From Pogostemon cablin (taxonomy: Eukaryota; Streptophyta; Magnoliopsida; Lamiales; Lamiaceae): 64,000 nucleotides of DNA. The DNA is taken from the NCBI GenBank assembly GCA_023678885.1, contig CM042966.1, forward strand, positions 22,706,028 to 22,770,027, written 5' to 3'. A program made the position numbers and the translations under genes. The notes under the pieces were generated by a model. It was given only the letters and a program-made list of their open reading frames with translations. It searched no databases and had not been told where the DNA came from. This document shows positions 33,268-44,692 of this stretch, piece after piece (the first letter of the stretch is position 1; each line of letters opens with the position of its first letter).

Positions 33268-34809
33268 TGATGAGCTTTTTCTCAACACATAAAATTAATC
33301 CTTAAGTATAAGGATATCAATTGTAGTTGCGATAGGTGAGCAAGTGTTTATCGTACCCAAGAGATGGAATAGTATCAATTCAATTATATTATAATTAACT
33401 AAGATTATGTTGGTAAATTTGAGTTGGTTTGATGATGAAACTAAATAACACAAATTGAAATTGCAAAGTAATTAAGAAAGCAATAGAGAAATTTCGGTGG
33501 TGATCAAGTATGTAATAGAGTAGTTCTTTAGGTAATCTAGTTTTATTTATTAATTTCCTTTCCATGTGTTGATGTCCGACTCTGTCTTGTGGTTTATGGA
33601 CGCATCACTAAACCATGCAAGCGTACTCTATAGACACAAGTAAGCAAGTGTATGACACGTATGAATATCCTCGGAGCAAGACGTATACTTCACCCCCCTT
33701 CTAGGTACTATTATAATAAATTATTTCCCGTGCACTTAGTACTCTAACCCGATTTGATCTCTCTTTTTAGGTATTATAAAGTTATACTCTTTATCCTACT
33801 TATTAACCCGAATATGATTCAATTAACAAGTATATATATAAGAAAGTTCTAATAAGACTTCGGAATCCCTTCACTTAGAATTGTAACATACAATCCTGCT
33901 CAGCGGTGAACGCACTGAATCAATAACCAAGAGATGTATTCAGACTCTACATAACAGTTAAAGATGCACAAAACGACCGTGAGTATAAATTAGAAAAGTA
34001 CAATCTTATATAGAATAAACCACAAGTAGTGTTGTACGGAGTTTACACATGGAAATTCAATTAAATCATAAAACTTTCATAACCCTAGAACTACCGGAGC
34101 GGTTCTGGCACATGATTGATCTAGGAACAATCATGGCTAGTTGGTATGATCTTACTCGACTCGCCAGACGAACCTCTCCTCACGACTCCTTCGGATGATG
34201 GTAGGGTTTGGTGAAGGATGGATGATGAATGCTTCCCTTTTTCTCTTTCGAAAGCTCTTCTTTTATACTTGTAAACTCTCCTTACGGGCCTTGGATGGGC
34301 TTTTTGAGCGCACATGCAGTGAAGGTGTAAAAATATGAATTTTGTAAGTTTCGGGACATCAATTCGACCAAGCAAGTTGGTCGAACTCTTCCCTGCAGTC
34401 GAATCCCAGGTCGAATCCGTCTGTAACTTGGCCTCTGATTCCGGATTCGACCAGAGTGTTGGTCGAACCAGCACTGCTTCTGTTTAGGCTTTTAGTTCGA
34501 CCACGGTTCGACCAAGTGGTTTGGTCGAACTCGCCTATCGTGGTCGAACCTGAATTTTCCGAGCTCAGTTCGACCAGAGGTGTTGGTCGAACTCCATTCT
34601 TCTTGGTTGAATCGGACCCCTGTTTCTTCCTCTTTCCGGATCTGATCACTTCCAACTCGTTTTCCATCAAAAATCAACTCAAATAGCCTTGTAAACTCCT
34701 TATTCGTGACTTTCCACCATGTATAGCAATTCACATCAAATTACAACCATTTATCATACCATAAGTACACGAATTCGAGCTCAAAACTAGTGAATTAACA
34801 CACTCATCA
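33268..34809 (-). mobile_element. 5' LTR of Athila copy A, 1542 bp
   Basis: Termini TGATGAGCTTTTTCTC and ACACTCATCA. It aligns to the 3' LTR with scattered substitutions and a deletion of about 45 bp in the motif cluster (cluster at about 34360-34620). Confidence 0.92.
34260..34267 (-). promoter_or_regulatory. TATA-like box of the Athila 5' LTR
   Basis: TATAAAAG on the minus strand. It lies about 100 bp downstream (in the sense direction) of the TTCGACC/GGTCGAA cluster, and a matching box exists in the 3' LTR (23948-23955) and the solo LTR (5752-5761). Position and conservation suggest the LTR promoter. The transcription start is not shown. Confidence 0.5.
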
Positions 34810-34814
34810 ATAGC
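34810..34814. repeat. right target-site duplication ATAGC
   Basis: An exact copy of 22934-22938. The pair marks the insertion of Athila copy A into the LINE ORF1. Confidence 0.93.
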
Positions 34815-35956
34815 GGTCTAAGAAGAGGTTGCATCGGTCCTAAAAAAATAGCCCCTTGCAGAAAGGGTTGATCACTAGAAACAGGGGAATGACAAGCAAC
34901 GGGGCAATGAGCCACCCGATCAGCAGAACCTTGGCTAACAGACCTGTTATGACCAACAAAGGCTAGCAACTGCGAACTGTCCTCCACATCTAAATTCGGC
35001 AGATAATGTTGTGAAAGAGGCACAGTAGGGGGTATTAGCAGTAATACTTGAAACATACTTGGGTTGTGGGCTGGAGACGATCTACTGGAGAACCAGCTTA
35101 TCCAATGCATCATGCCAATTAGCGTACTGAAGAACATCTGAAGAAGAAGAAGAAATAGTTGCCATGAACTGGCCATCTACTAAATGTCGTGGACAAGGAG
35201 GAGAAGCAGGCTTCGAATTTGTAGCAGCAAAATAAACAGCATAATTACGTTGATTAGTAGAGCAACATGGAACAGATGACTTGACACACCATCTTTTCTT
35301 GCTTCGAACGAAGCCTTCATCATCAGTGATGTGTGCATGTTTCTCTTTAGGTTGTCGGCGTCTACAAGTCTCATTAGAATGCCCCAAGGGGTGACATATT
35401 GAGCAAAAGGATGGAAGATTTTCGTACCTATGGAGACATGAAAAGAGTTGTGGGTTGTTGTAAGACAAACAAAATTGGAAAATCCACTTTCCAGCATATC
35501 TACATCAATGAGCACACGAGCAAAATGCCATATCGATCCATTTAAAGCTCGTTCGTCAATACATAATTGAGTACCAATAGACGCCGCAATCGACTTAAGT
35601 ATTCTCTCCGTCCAGAGTTCAAAAGGCAACTCATATAGACGAACCCAAACAGAAACCACAGTTATCTTTGCTCGATAAAGATTGAAGGCTGGAGACCATT
35701 TATGCACTCTAATCTTGCCCATTTCCAAATCAAACACATGATGTTGTAGAATGGAATGGCGAAGAGTTTCATCAGGAATTAACAAAATGTAAAAACCTTT
35801 GCCAATCGGAGCAATAGATAATTCATACACATACCACAAAGTTTTCAGTTTCAACACAAGAGAAGCATTGGCCACTGGTTTCTGACCAGGGTGTGGTAAT
35901 AAATGATTAAAAAAAGAGAAAAATGAATAAAACTGTTGACTTTTGGTCAATAAATT
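34815..35956 (-). pseudogene. L1-type LINE ORF1, N-terminal part (DUF4283 plus zinc knuckle)
   Basis: On the minus strand the frame encodes NASLVLKLKTLWYVYELSI, IGKGFYILLIPDETLRHSIL, VSVWVRLYELPFELWTERIL and WHFARVLIDVDM. These are the hallmarks of the DUF4283 domain of plant L1 ORF1 proteins. After a frameshift near 35440 comes YENLPSFCSICHPLGHSNET followed by CRRR, a CX2CX4HX4C zinc knuckle. The frame continues to 34815, where Athila copy A interrupts it. The first residues read from the start at 35998 come from the adjacent mariner terminal repeat, not from the LINE. ORF1 proteins bind the LINE RNA. This one is split and shifted. Confidence 0.85.
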
Positions 35957-36669
35957 ATACTCCCACCATCCCATAACAAATTTCACACTTTTTTTCATTC
36001 ATCCCACAATAAATTTTACCACCTAGAAATAGAAGGTTTTTTTACCTGAAGTACCCTTCCAATACCCTTTATTTTCTAAAATACCAACTCACTTATTGTT
36101 CATTACATTTAATTAGAAAACTTAATCAAACCTAACCCATTAATTAATCTAACTAAAAATCCTAAAGAAACCTTACCCACAACCTAAAACTGTTCCATTC
36201 ATCCTCTCACAACAAACCATAACCACTCACCTCTCTTTCTCTCAATATCTCTTTCTCTCATTCTTAAGCATGGACCCTAAATCCATACAATTTTTCATTT
36301 GACTCTCGATCTGGACCCTAACCTCACATATTTTCTCTTGGAGTTTTGATCTTAAAAATATAAAAGCCACCCATTATCTCTCTCATTAATTCTAGACCCT
36401 ACTCAAAATGTCAAAACCTCTCTTTGAAATCACATCTGAGAAAGATGTGAGTTGGTTAGGGTCAGAGAAGATTTGTGGATCTCCTAGCAAATTCCGACCA
36501 CAAATCCATGGTCCAGGAGTCCAAAGAGGTGGAGTCAATCTTTGAATCCATGGTTCCTACGTCATTGATTTAGGATTTTCCTGGTTTAATCAACACTGTG
36601 GTTCCCGAGTCGTTATTGTTGGAGTTGTCAATTCAACCACTAAAAATGTTGTTCCCAAGTTGGTGGTTC

Positions 36670-36960
36670 CACTACAAGAGAACTACTAAATTTCAATAGA
36701 AAGATTCCAATGAAAGAAAAGTTGTTAGAATTTTTTTTAATTAATTCCAATAAAAATTCTAGAGATGTATTTAATTGTTGGAAATTTTCAATCGTACTTC
36801 CAATGAAAATCTAAACGATGGAAATTTACAATAGTAATTTCAATGAAAAATGAGACGTTGAAAAATCACAGAGGTAATTCCAATGAAAAATGAAAGCATT
36901 GGAAAATTCAAACAGTAATACCAATGGAAGGTGAAGGTATCAGAAAATATGGAAAAATTC
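36670..36960 (+). repeat. CACTA-like terminus and about 42-bp subterminal tandem repeats
   Basis: CACTACAAGAGAACTAC at 36670 matches the CACTACAAGAAA-type end of plant CACTA transposons. It is followed by about four degenerate units of around 42 bp (GTAATTTCAATGAAAAATGA, GTAATTCCAATGAAAAATGA, GTAATACCAATGGAAGGTGA) between about 36786 and 36955. Subterminal repeats are usual in CACTA elements. No opposite terminus was found, so this may be a fragment. Confidence 0.4.
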
Positions 36961-37892
36961 GTTGTTTGTAAATTTTTTTCACAATTGTAGGTTGCCAATT
37001 CATTCTTTTGAATAACTAATTCTACAGATTTTTGTTACAATAATCAAACCCTTTTCTTTATAATGATTATTGTCTTGTAGAAAGTTGTTTTTTTTAATCA
37101 ATTTTGCAGTAACTTAATTAATCATAAGATTTTTTGCGCTTGCTTTGAAATGGGTATCATTGGGACAGCAAGCTCTATCCTATAATGATAAAAAAGATCT
37201 TACATTTATTGGTTTGGTATGCTTTATTTTTAATGCATCACATTTTAAGTTGTCTGTTAAAGTTTAATTTTCAATAACATAGTCAGATTTATTTATTTTG
37301 ATAAAAAAGACTTTAGAATTACTTATCTTGGTACTACCTCGTGTATTTATTTGCATTTTTTTAAAATTTATTTCTAAACTATAAAAAAAATGTGAACCAT
37401 GAGATCTCAGTGTGTTTGTTTTTAGATTTCGAGAGTGTTTAAGTTTAATTTTATATTAATAAATGTAAAATTTTTACTTATTTCCTTCCTCGTAATGTAT
37501 TTATTTGCATTCTGTATGTTAAAATTTAGATAATTGTATGCATTCTCTTTTGCCCTTATCTTGTATTAATTAAGTTCGTCATGTATAATTCACATTATTT
37601 GCATTTTTCAAAGCATGGGCTGCCTTACACTTTGAGCAATTTGTTTCAATCACTTGATTTGGGGGAAACACTGAGTGAATAGTTTTCAAATTCAAGAGGT
37701 ATGTAGTCTACTTACATAGGAAAATAATGATGTTAGATTATATTATTAGAGTGGTTTTCATGTAAGACTATATATGTCTTTTATTCATTTATTTATTTTA
37801 ATTCTCTGAATGTGTGGATGTTAGTTGAAAAGTAGAATGAGTCTTTGGAGGAAGAACTAAACATTATGAAAAAATGTAACAAGGTGTTAGAA

Positions 37893-39130
37893 GATGAAGC
37901 GATCGGATCTTATGACTTGCGTAACTCGTTCGGGATCCATGCATGTCTAACACAGCGGAATAGACAGAATGTATTACCTTTCATCGTAGATTGCGCGTGT
38001 AGAACTTACGAACTGTAGAAAATAATCTCACAATCTTTTGTTGTATTCCTACGCCTCATCTAGACTTCGTGTGGGCAACGATCCTCTAAACAATCTCAAT
38101 CCATAATCTCCAACACATTGAGAAATCCTGTTTTTCTCTTGTGAGAAAAATGTTTCTCATGTTTTCTCCAATTCTCATTGAGTGGCGTGAATAGGTGATC
38201 AATGTGTCTTTTGAGATTACTGAGATGACTAATTTATAGGCTACAACAAGGACCAGAAGGAGAGATGAGGATTGAGTCCCTCATTGGGCTTAACTATCAA
38301 ATTTAGCACAAAACTTATAACTTAAGCTCAATAATAATAATAATTCAGTTCACTAAATAATTATTATTGCACTACCATCCTAATCCTAAATTAAGTTATG
38401 GGCTCTTTCATGTTATGAGCTCATTAATCTCCTTGTGTTCAAGATATTTAATACTCACTAATTACATGATTTACTGATAACACAATTAAATAATCTCTAA
38501 TTCTAGGAGTAGTACCACTCAACCTTTTTAACATGTCAAATCAAATACACCCACCTATAGGGCTTTACATGATAATCTTTATGAGTTTCTCAAGGTGACA
38601 TTATCAGCCTAATAATTAGGACACAAATTCCTTCTACAATTAACAGCACACGATATAGACAGTACCATCTCTCAACTCACCGAGCTTGTTGATTTAATAC
38701 TTAAATCTCACCCATTGATGAATTAAATAAATAAATATTGAATTACATATCGATGTCATTGTATAGAGATTAAGTGTACGAACATCCATAATAATCGAGG
38801 TCTTGTTCTTTTATATAGTCTGTACAAATTGAACAACCCTTAAACAGTCCTGCGCAATGCACACAAAATGTACAAGTGTAATTTTATAGTCAAGACAAAC
38901 TAACACCAAATCATACTATAATCATCCCAATAGTTTGTCTCACTCTATGTTGGTTGTGAGCTCTATTTATACTTTGTAAGGAACTGACAATGTGATCTTC
39001 CGTGCGACGCCACTCATCATATTATCTACAATATAAAGTAAATGGCCATTTGTAATCATATATAAACGAATTATAATATGCAAACATTTTATCACAATGA
39101 TTCTAATTTAAAACATTGTTAAAACATTCA
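37893..39130 (-). mobile_element. second copia-like LTR block, inserted in the mariner element
   Basis: On the minus strand this matches 11115-12474. Shared points include TTTACTTTATATTGTAGATA, GATTTGGTGTTAGTTTGTC, ATTATTATGGATGTTCGTAC and a TATA-like CCTATAAATTAG (near 38236). Mariner sequence flanks it. A possible 5-bp duplication AGGTG occurs at both edges (near 37882 and 39131), but the LTR termini are not clear. Confidence 0.55.
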
Positions 39131-39179
39131 GGTGGTACTTGTGCAATTCAAATGTTTATTTCAAATGTTAACATAATGA

Positions 39180-39920
39180 GGGGTACAAAGGTAACGAAAC
39201 CAAGTCAATTACTATGGATGTCATTAAAGACTTCAATGATCAACAAGGTAATAGTTTCTTTATATTCTAGCAACTAAATTGTCAGATTTTAAGTCGACAT
39301 TCAGTTTTAGAACTCATTAAGGCTCTTTATCATTATTATGCTAATTTGTTGATGGCCTTAATGTAGTTTATTTTGCTAGAAATGTCAGATCATTCCTACT
39401 ATAAAGCAAAAATGGCTACCAAATGGATGTAAGGATATTATGATCCAACAAGATAATGCTAAGACACACATTGACAATAATGATCCAGAGTTTAGGGCAA
39501 TTGCAAACTCAATAGATTTAACATCACCATTGTTTGTTTTTCATCTAACTAGCTCTGACACTAATGTCAATGATTTAAGTTGGTTTAAGGAAATTTAATC
39601 CCTTCAAGTAGACACAAGCTCTTACACTGTTGATGATTAGATAAAAAAATATGTGCAGATTTCATTGAAACCTTAACGACAAAGACTCATAACAATGTAT
39701 TTTTTATCCTATAATCTTGTTTAGTGTAAATCCTAAAGGCTTTAGGGAGGAACAACTATAAAATTCTACATTTGGGAAAAGAAAGGATTTATAGATAGAA
39801 TATGTTGCCAACAAATTTACATGTTGATGACGAGCTTATTATAAGGGGATCTATCCAACATTTAATGGAATTTGAAGACTTTCAACTTACGTATGATAGA
39901 GGACCTCTAATACCATATTT
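39180..39920 (+). pseudogene. plant mariner transposase (DD39D), C-terminal half
   Basis: After GTKVTKPSQ and an intron-like or inserted stretch (about 39250-39388), the frame encodes IIPTIKQKWLPNGCKDIMIQ and IQQDNAKTHIDNNDPEF. The second catalytic Asp is at 39452-39454. The third (NVNDLSWF) is at 39572-39574. There are exactly 39 residues between them, the DD39D signature of plant mariner-like transposases. After a stop at about 39597 the tail still shows NNYKILHLGKE-like residues (around 39750), which resembles the conserved NxYKxPHxxK end. Stops and shifts make it non-functional. It cut and pasted the element at TA sites. Confidence 0.82.
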
Positions 39921-41340
39921 AGGTCATTGATCAGGGCAATGGACTTGTATATTTTGGTTTTGCAACTTGAATTACAGGCTAAGCATAGGATTACATTAAG
40001 TTATTTTTGTTGCTTATAATGTGTTTAAGTTGTAATCAAATGAAATTAAGTTGCAAGCTCGGTTTAGCTTTTGTTGCTATCTCATTTGTTATTTTTCTTA
40101 TGGAATCCTTCAAAAAAAATATTCATCATGGGCAACACTATCAGAGAAGTTTTTATCATTTGGCTAATGTCTTCTAATTATGATGCATCAGAGTGGTGAC
40201 ATTTAATTCACATGGAAAGTATGCAATATTTAAACCTCAGATTAGGATCTTATAGGGTAACACCCTAAACCATCATAGGTACCATTGAAATGAATGTCTC
40301 CTAAACTATAATGGATCAAAGTGGTGACATTTAAATAGCAACTAATTGATAGCCAATACATGTACCATGATTACTGGATGTCATCACAATATACCACACA
40401 TGTACTATTATAACAGATTTAATAATCCCAAATATAATCATAAATGTCAAAGTCCCATAATATCATTATAGATAACCAACAAAGATACCAAAGTCATAGA
40501 TACATTCGGAGATATAGTCGCACATATCATTTCACCATAATCATTCCAGATTTACTCTATCATCTCACAGGTAACCAACATAAACTCACTAACATAATGA
40601 AATCAAGGCAAAGATCTATAACAAATAACCCACATACTAATTAAGACAATATAAATAGATCATAAGAATCATATACTGAAAGGAAAAGAAGTACTACCAC
40701 TAATAGATCTCTGTAGAAGAATCTTTGTAGATGAGATCCATTGCAAGTAGGTGCCAATAAAATATCTCTAGACTTTAGCCGATTTATGTGTACTGCATGT
40801 ACCAAATAACATGTTATAATCATCATATGTTGGCTACGAATTAGTATCAACAACCATCATCGATAAGTTCTCTTCAGGGGCCACTGTTGGTGAGAAAACT
40901 CCAACAATGACCTTCACCGAGGCAGCAACTACATTAGATATAGTTTGCGATAAGCTCTTCAGATCTTTAAGTACACAAGTCATTCCGGTCACCGTCACCA
41001 AGGTAAAATCAAAGATTAACGTCGGTGAGGCAACATTATCTTGAATTGTGTCTTATTTAAGAAAATCCATGGACTCCGTGCTTGGAAAATACAAACTTTC
41101 TCTGGAATTCATACTCATTGTCACTGAATCTAGGAATAATAATATTGATAAGGCAACACTATCTTAAAATCGTGTTTAATTCTAGAATAGTCATGGATTA
41201 TATGCATGGAAAATAAAAGCTTGAGTTGGAATCCATACTCAAACATTATTTTACTCAAACAACCAAGAGAAGAAATTAGCAACGGAGCAACAGAACATAT
41301 TATGAAGATATCTAAATTTGTAGTAAGATTTAGAATGATT
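39921..41340. other. mariner 3' non-coding region with repeats
   Basis: No gene is seen. GTGGTGACATTTAA recurs near 40195 and 40325. A second imperfect repeat of period about 122 compares 41023-41110 (GAGGCAACATTATCTTGAAT, CATGGACT, GCTTGGAAAATACAAA) with 41146-41235 (AAGGCAACACTATCTTAAAA, CATGGATT, GCATGGAAAATAAAAG). Confidence 0.5.
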
Positions 41341-44175
41341 AAAAACGAATGACCAGTGCTTGTTTAGCGTGAAAATATACTAGATTTTAGAGTCGTGTTC
41401 GTGTGATTTTTGTGTGTTTTTATATTATTTTTAATATTTTATTTCATATTTTTTTAGATCGTATTTTAGAGAAAATTGTGTGAATCATTATATTTTTCAT
41501 GTAGGAATGAAGTATTATTGAGCCAAGAAGAGCAAATTAGAAAATGGAAATCAAATCGGTGTAGAAAATATGTCTTAGTCCACTTAAATTTTAGATAAAA
41601 GATTTTGTGTTTAGAATTTCAGTAAAATAAGCTCAAAAATGGATTCACAACTCAAAAAGGAAGGCATAGGAAGAAACGAGGCTCAATTCGGAGTTAAAAT
41701 GAGCAAAAGCAGGCTTAAAAAAAACGTTGCGCGAGTTAGAATTTTTCAGGACAAAGTGGCAGTACGACCACTTTATTTTGGCCAAAGAATAGCTCGTTTC
41801 TCCACTTAAGCCCATGATCCAATTTTTGCCCTACTTCATTTGATCCTCCACCACTATAAACACTTCATTTCCAAATTTTAGAGAAATAATAAAATTTTAA
41901 TTCATTTTAGAGGGCACACACACTACACACAATTTCTCTGTACTTTCTTTCTTCTCCATTTTTATTTTTCTTTCTTTCATTCCACAAACACATCTTCTAA
42001 TCTTTCATCCATTTCTATCTTGGTGTTTGTAGACTACTTGGAACTAAGATAAGAGGTGGAAATTAAGAAGAATTGAAGGTTTCCAACAAGAAATTGAAGG
42101 AGAGATTTAATTATTTTTATATTTTCGTTTGAATTTTAGACCACATGGATTACTGTAATGACTCATATTTTTGTGTTGTTATTTTAATTATACTAGGTTA
42201 ATCCCTCTTGTGGGATTACGGACATGATTAGTGCTTAATATTTATTTTATTATGCAAATTAAATATGGTTTAGACAAGATTGGATATTTGTTTCATGGGT
42301 CTTGTGATGCTTGAATTATATGTTGGCATGATTTGTTAATTATGGGTAGCATGGTAATTTAATGGATTGTTGGTTAATTTGTTGCTTATGTTGATTAAGT
42401 GGCATCATATTTAATTCATGTGGATATTGCTTGGGGTGTAAAGGAGACGACCCCACAAAGTATTAGAAAAAGCATGAGAGGACATCGGGTTTAGGTTTGA
42501 CCAAGAGGATATTTGAACCCGGTGAGTGGAACCAATCCATCATTGGCCTTAGTACGCACAAAGGGGAGAATTACCTCTAGATAGTACCTTTTAAGGGAGA
42601 TTTAGAGAATAATTAGTACCTAGATGGAAGGGGTTAGTGTTGGGCTTCAATCCTAGGTGCTATTGGGAGTTTTAGTGAAGGCCTACAACCTTAGTCACCC
42701 GAGAGGGAGCTTTGGATACTTTAGTGATCGCCTCTACTTTCATTTCTATCTCATTTATTCCTTTTGCATGATAAAATGAATCATAAATCACTTTAATATA
42801 TCTAGTCTCATATCTTATTACTTGCCCTTCATCACCAATTCTCCATTTTAATTTTCTCCTATTTTTTATTTTGCTTTCTCTTATTTGATTTCTTGTTCAT
42901 AATCTCATTGGTTCATCCTTATAAAAATAATAAAAGCACGAGCTAATGTGTTTGTTCAATCTAAAATTAAAATTCCTAAAGTTCAATATTTTTATTACTT
43001 GAGTATTTCTCTACGACGATCGGGTACACTTGCTCGTGAGTTAAAAATACGCAAACAAGTTTTTGTCACGCTTTCACTCTATTTCTTCCATTCATCTTCC
43101 ATATTTTTCATCACTTTGGTGTTGGGGACTAGAAGATCTCAAGAGCAAGAGATGGAGATCAAGAAGAGTTGAAGATTTCCTTCAAGGAATTGAAAGGGAA
43201 GATTTAATTCATTTGTATTTTCATTTGGATCTTAGACTTGATGGATATTTGTAATGAATCATTTACGTGTTTTGTTACCCATATCATGTTAGGCTAATCC
43301 CTCTAGTGGGGTTAGGGATATGAAGAGCACACTTGATTTATATTAGCGTGTGAATTAAATTGGTTTTTGCTTAATTGATATTGATTTCTATTCATGGGTT
43401 TAGATTGTTTGAATCTTGTGATGGCATGGTTTGTTGGTTATGGTTTGATTTATTGTTTTAATGGTTTGTTGATCAATAGATTGTTTGTAGTGATTAAGTG
43501 CCTTCATATGATTTATGTCTATATCGCTAAAGGTATGACGGAAACGACCCTCCATAGTATTAGACGAGCATGGGTAGACATCGGGTTTAGGTTTGATCGA
43601 AAGGATATTTGAACCCAATGAGAGGAACCAATCTATCGTTGGCCTTAGTATGCGTAAAAGGGAGAATTACTTCTAAATAGTACCTTCTAAGAGAGATTTA
43701 GAGCATGATTAATACCTAGACGGAAGGCGTTAGTGTTGGGCGTCGATCCTAGGTGCGTTTAGGGGTCTCTAGGAGATCTACAACCTTTGTAACCCGAAAG
43801 GGAGCTTAGGATATTATAGTGATCGCCTCTAATTGATGTCAATTAAGTGAAATTCCTATTGCATGTTAGTATGAGTTGAAGTGTGCATGGTTGTTTCTAA
43901 TCCCATTTCTTAAGTATTTGAATCTTTGACACATATTCTCTTTTATTTCTAATTCCTCTTACTTGCTATTGTTTTACTTGTTATTTGTTTTAATTGTTTT
44001 ATTTCAAAAACAAACTCAAACCCCGATCATCCCTACAAACGTGATATAAACATGAGCTCACGTATTTTATTAATCCGAACTTAAACTTCTTTGGGTTTGA
44101 TAGTTTTATTCCTTGGGGTATATTTCTACAACGAACGAGTACTCTTGCTCGTGAGTTTAAAAATACTCAAGCAAT
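41340..44175 (+). mobile_element. LTR-derived block: two adjacent 1.1-kb direct repeats
   Basis: Unit 1 (about 41925-43062) and unit 2 (about 43066-44175) align along their length. Shared landmarks are GTTAATCCCTCT/GCTAATCCCTCT, GACATCGGGTTTAGGTTTGA, CCTAGAT/CCTAGAC GGAAGG, GTGATCGCCTCTA and CTTGCTCGTGAG. Unit 1 is preceded by a further 600 bp (41340-41925) that resembles an LTR U3 (CAGTACGACCACTTTATTTT). There is no coding sequence between the units. It inserted in the 3' half of the mariner element. Confidence 0.65.
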
Positions 44176-44612
44176 GCTTTCTCAAGAATGATGAACATAG
44201 TGATTGAGGGATCGAGGTTGTGAGATGAATCTGAAGAAGAAAGAAATTTCCTTTTGATTCACGAGTAATAGTGGGTGGGTTTTGGATTTGGGTTAATTAT
44301 GTGTTAGAGTTCAAAAAGTTAGTTTAAGGGGTAACTTTAATTGTATTGGGTGGTCTAATTGTAATGTTATTATTGTATTTAAGGAAAATTTATGAGGTTG
44401 TTATTGTAATATTTATTTTTTTATTTGGTGCATAACTTTGTTTATGAGACAGACAAAAATAGAAAGTGCAAATTTGTTTATGGGACAGAAATAATATATA
44501 ATTAGTGTTAAAAGGGATGAAGTCCACAAAGGTTTATTATTAAAATGGTTCCATCAGATACTCCCTCTTTTTAAACTAGTCAAATACCTTTGTGAGATCG
44601 TATCACGAGAAA

Positions 44613-44614
<2 letters not shown>

Positions 44615-44691
<77 letters not shown>
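44615..44691. repeat. (TA)n microsatellite
   Basis: About 38 TA units. A Stowaway-type half terminus (TACTCCCTCTTTTTAAACTA) lies 44 bases to its left, near 44571. Confidence 0.97.

Positions 44692-44692
<1 letters not shown>

Larger units (their letters stand above)
22939..34809 (-). mobile_element. structurally complete Athila-type Ty3/gypsy element (copy A), 11.87 kb
   Basis: Read on the minus strand the order is: 5' LTR (33268-34809), primer-binding site, gag, protease, RT, RNase H, integrase, a long 3' non-coding region with a nested MITE, polypurine tract, 3' LTR (22939-24539). Exact 5-bp ATAGC duplications flank it. RT motifs (FLDGYSGYNQI, FRKMPFGLCNA, EVFMDDFSVFG) and the tRNA-Asp-type primer site point to the Athila lineage. 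Every coding region carries stops or frameshifts, so it is not autonomous. By eye the two LTRs differ at about 7 of the first 100 aligned positions, so the insertion is not recent. No env-like gene is visible in the 3' region. Confidence 0.93.
35960..44492 (+). mobile_element. mariner-like element (plant DD39D type), about 8.5 kb with nested insertions
   Basis: The left end CTCCCACCATCCCATAACAA follows TA (35958-35959). The region 44430-44490 on the opposite strand gives TTCTGTCCCATAAACAAATT and GCACTTTCTATTTTTGTC. This aligns with the left terminal and subterminal repeat (CATCCCATAACAAATTTCAC then ACTTTTTTTCATTC). A decayed transposase lies inside. Subtracting the two LTR-type insertions (about 1.25 and 2.8 kb) leaves about 4.4 kb, a plausible size for a plant mariner element. 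The right terminus is approximate. Confidence 0.65.
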
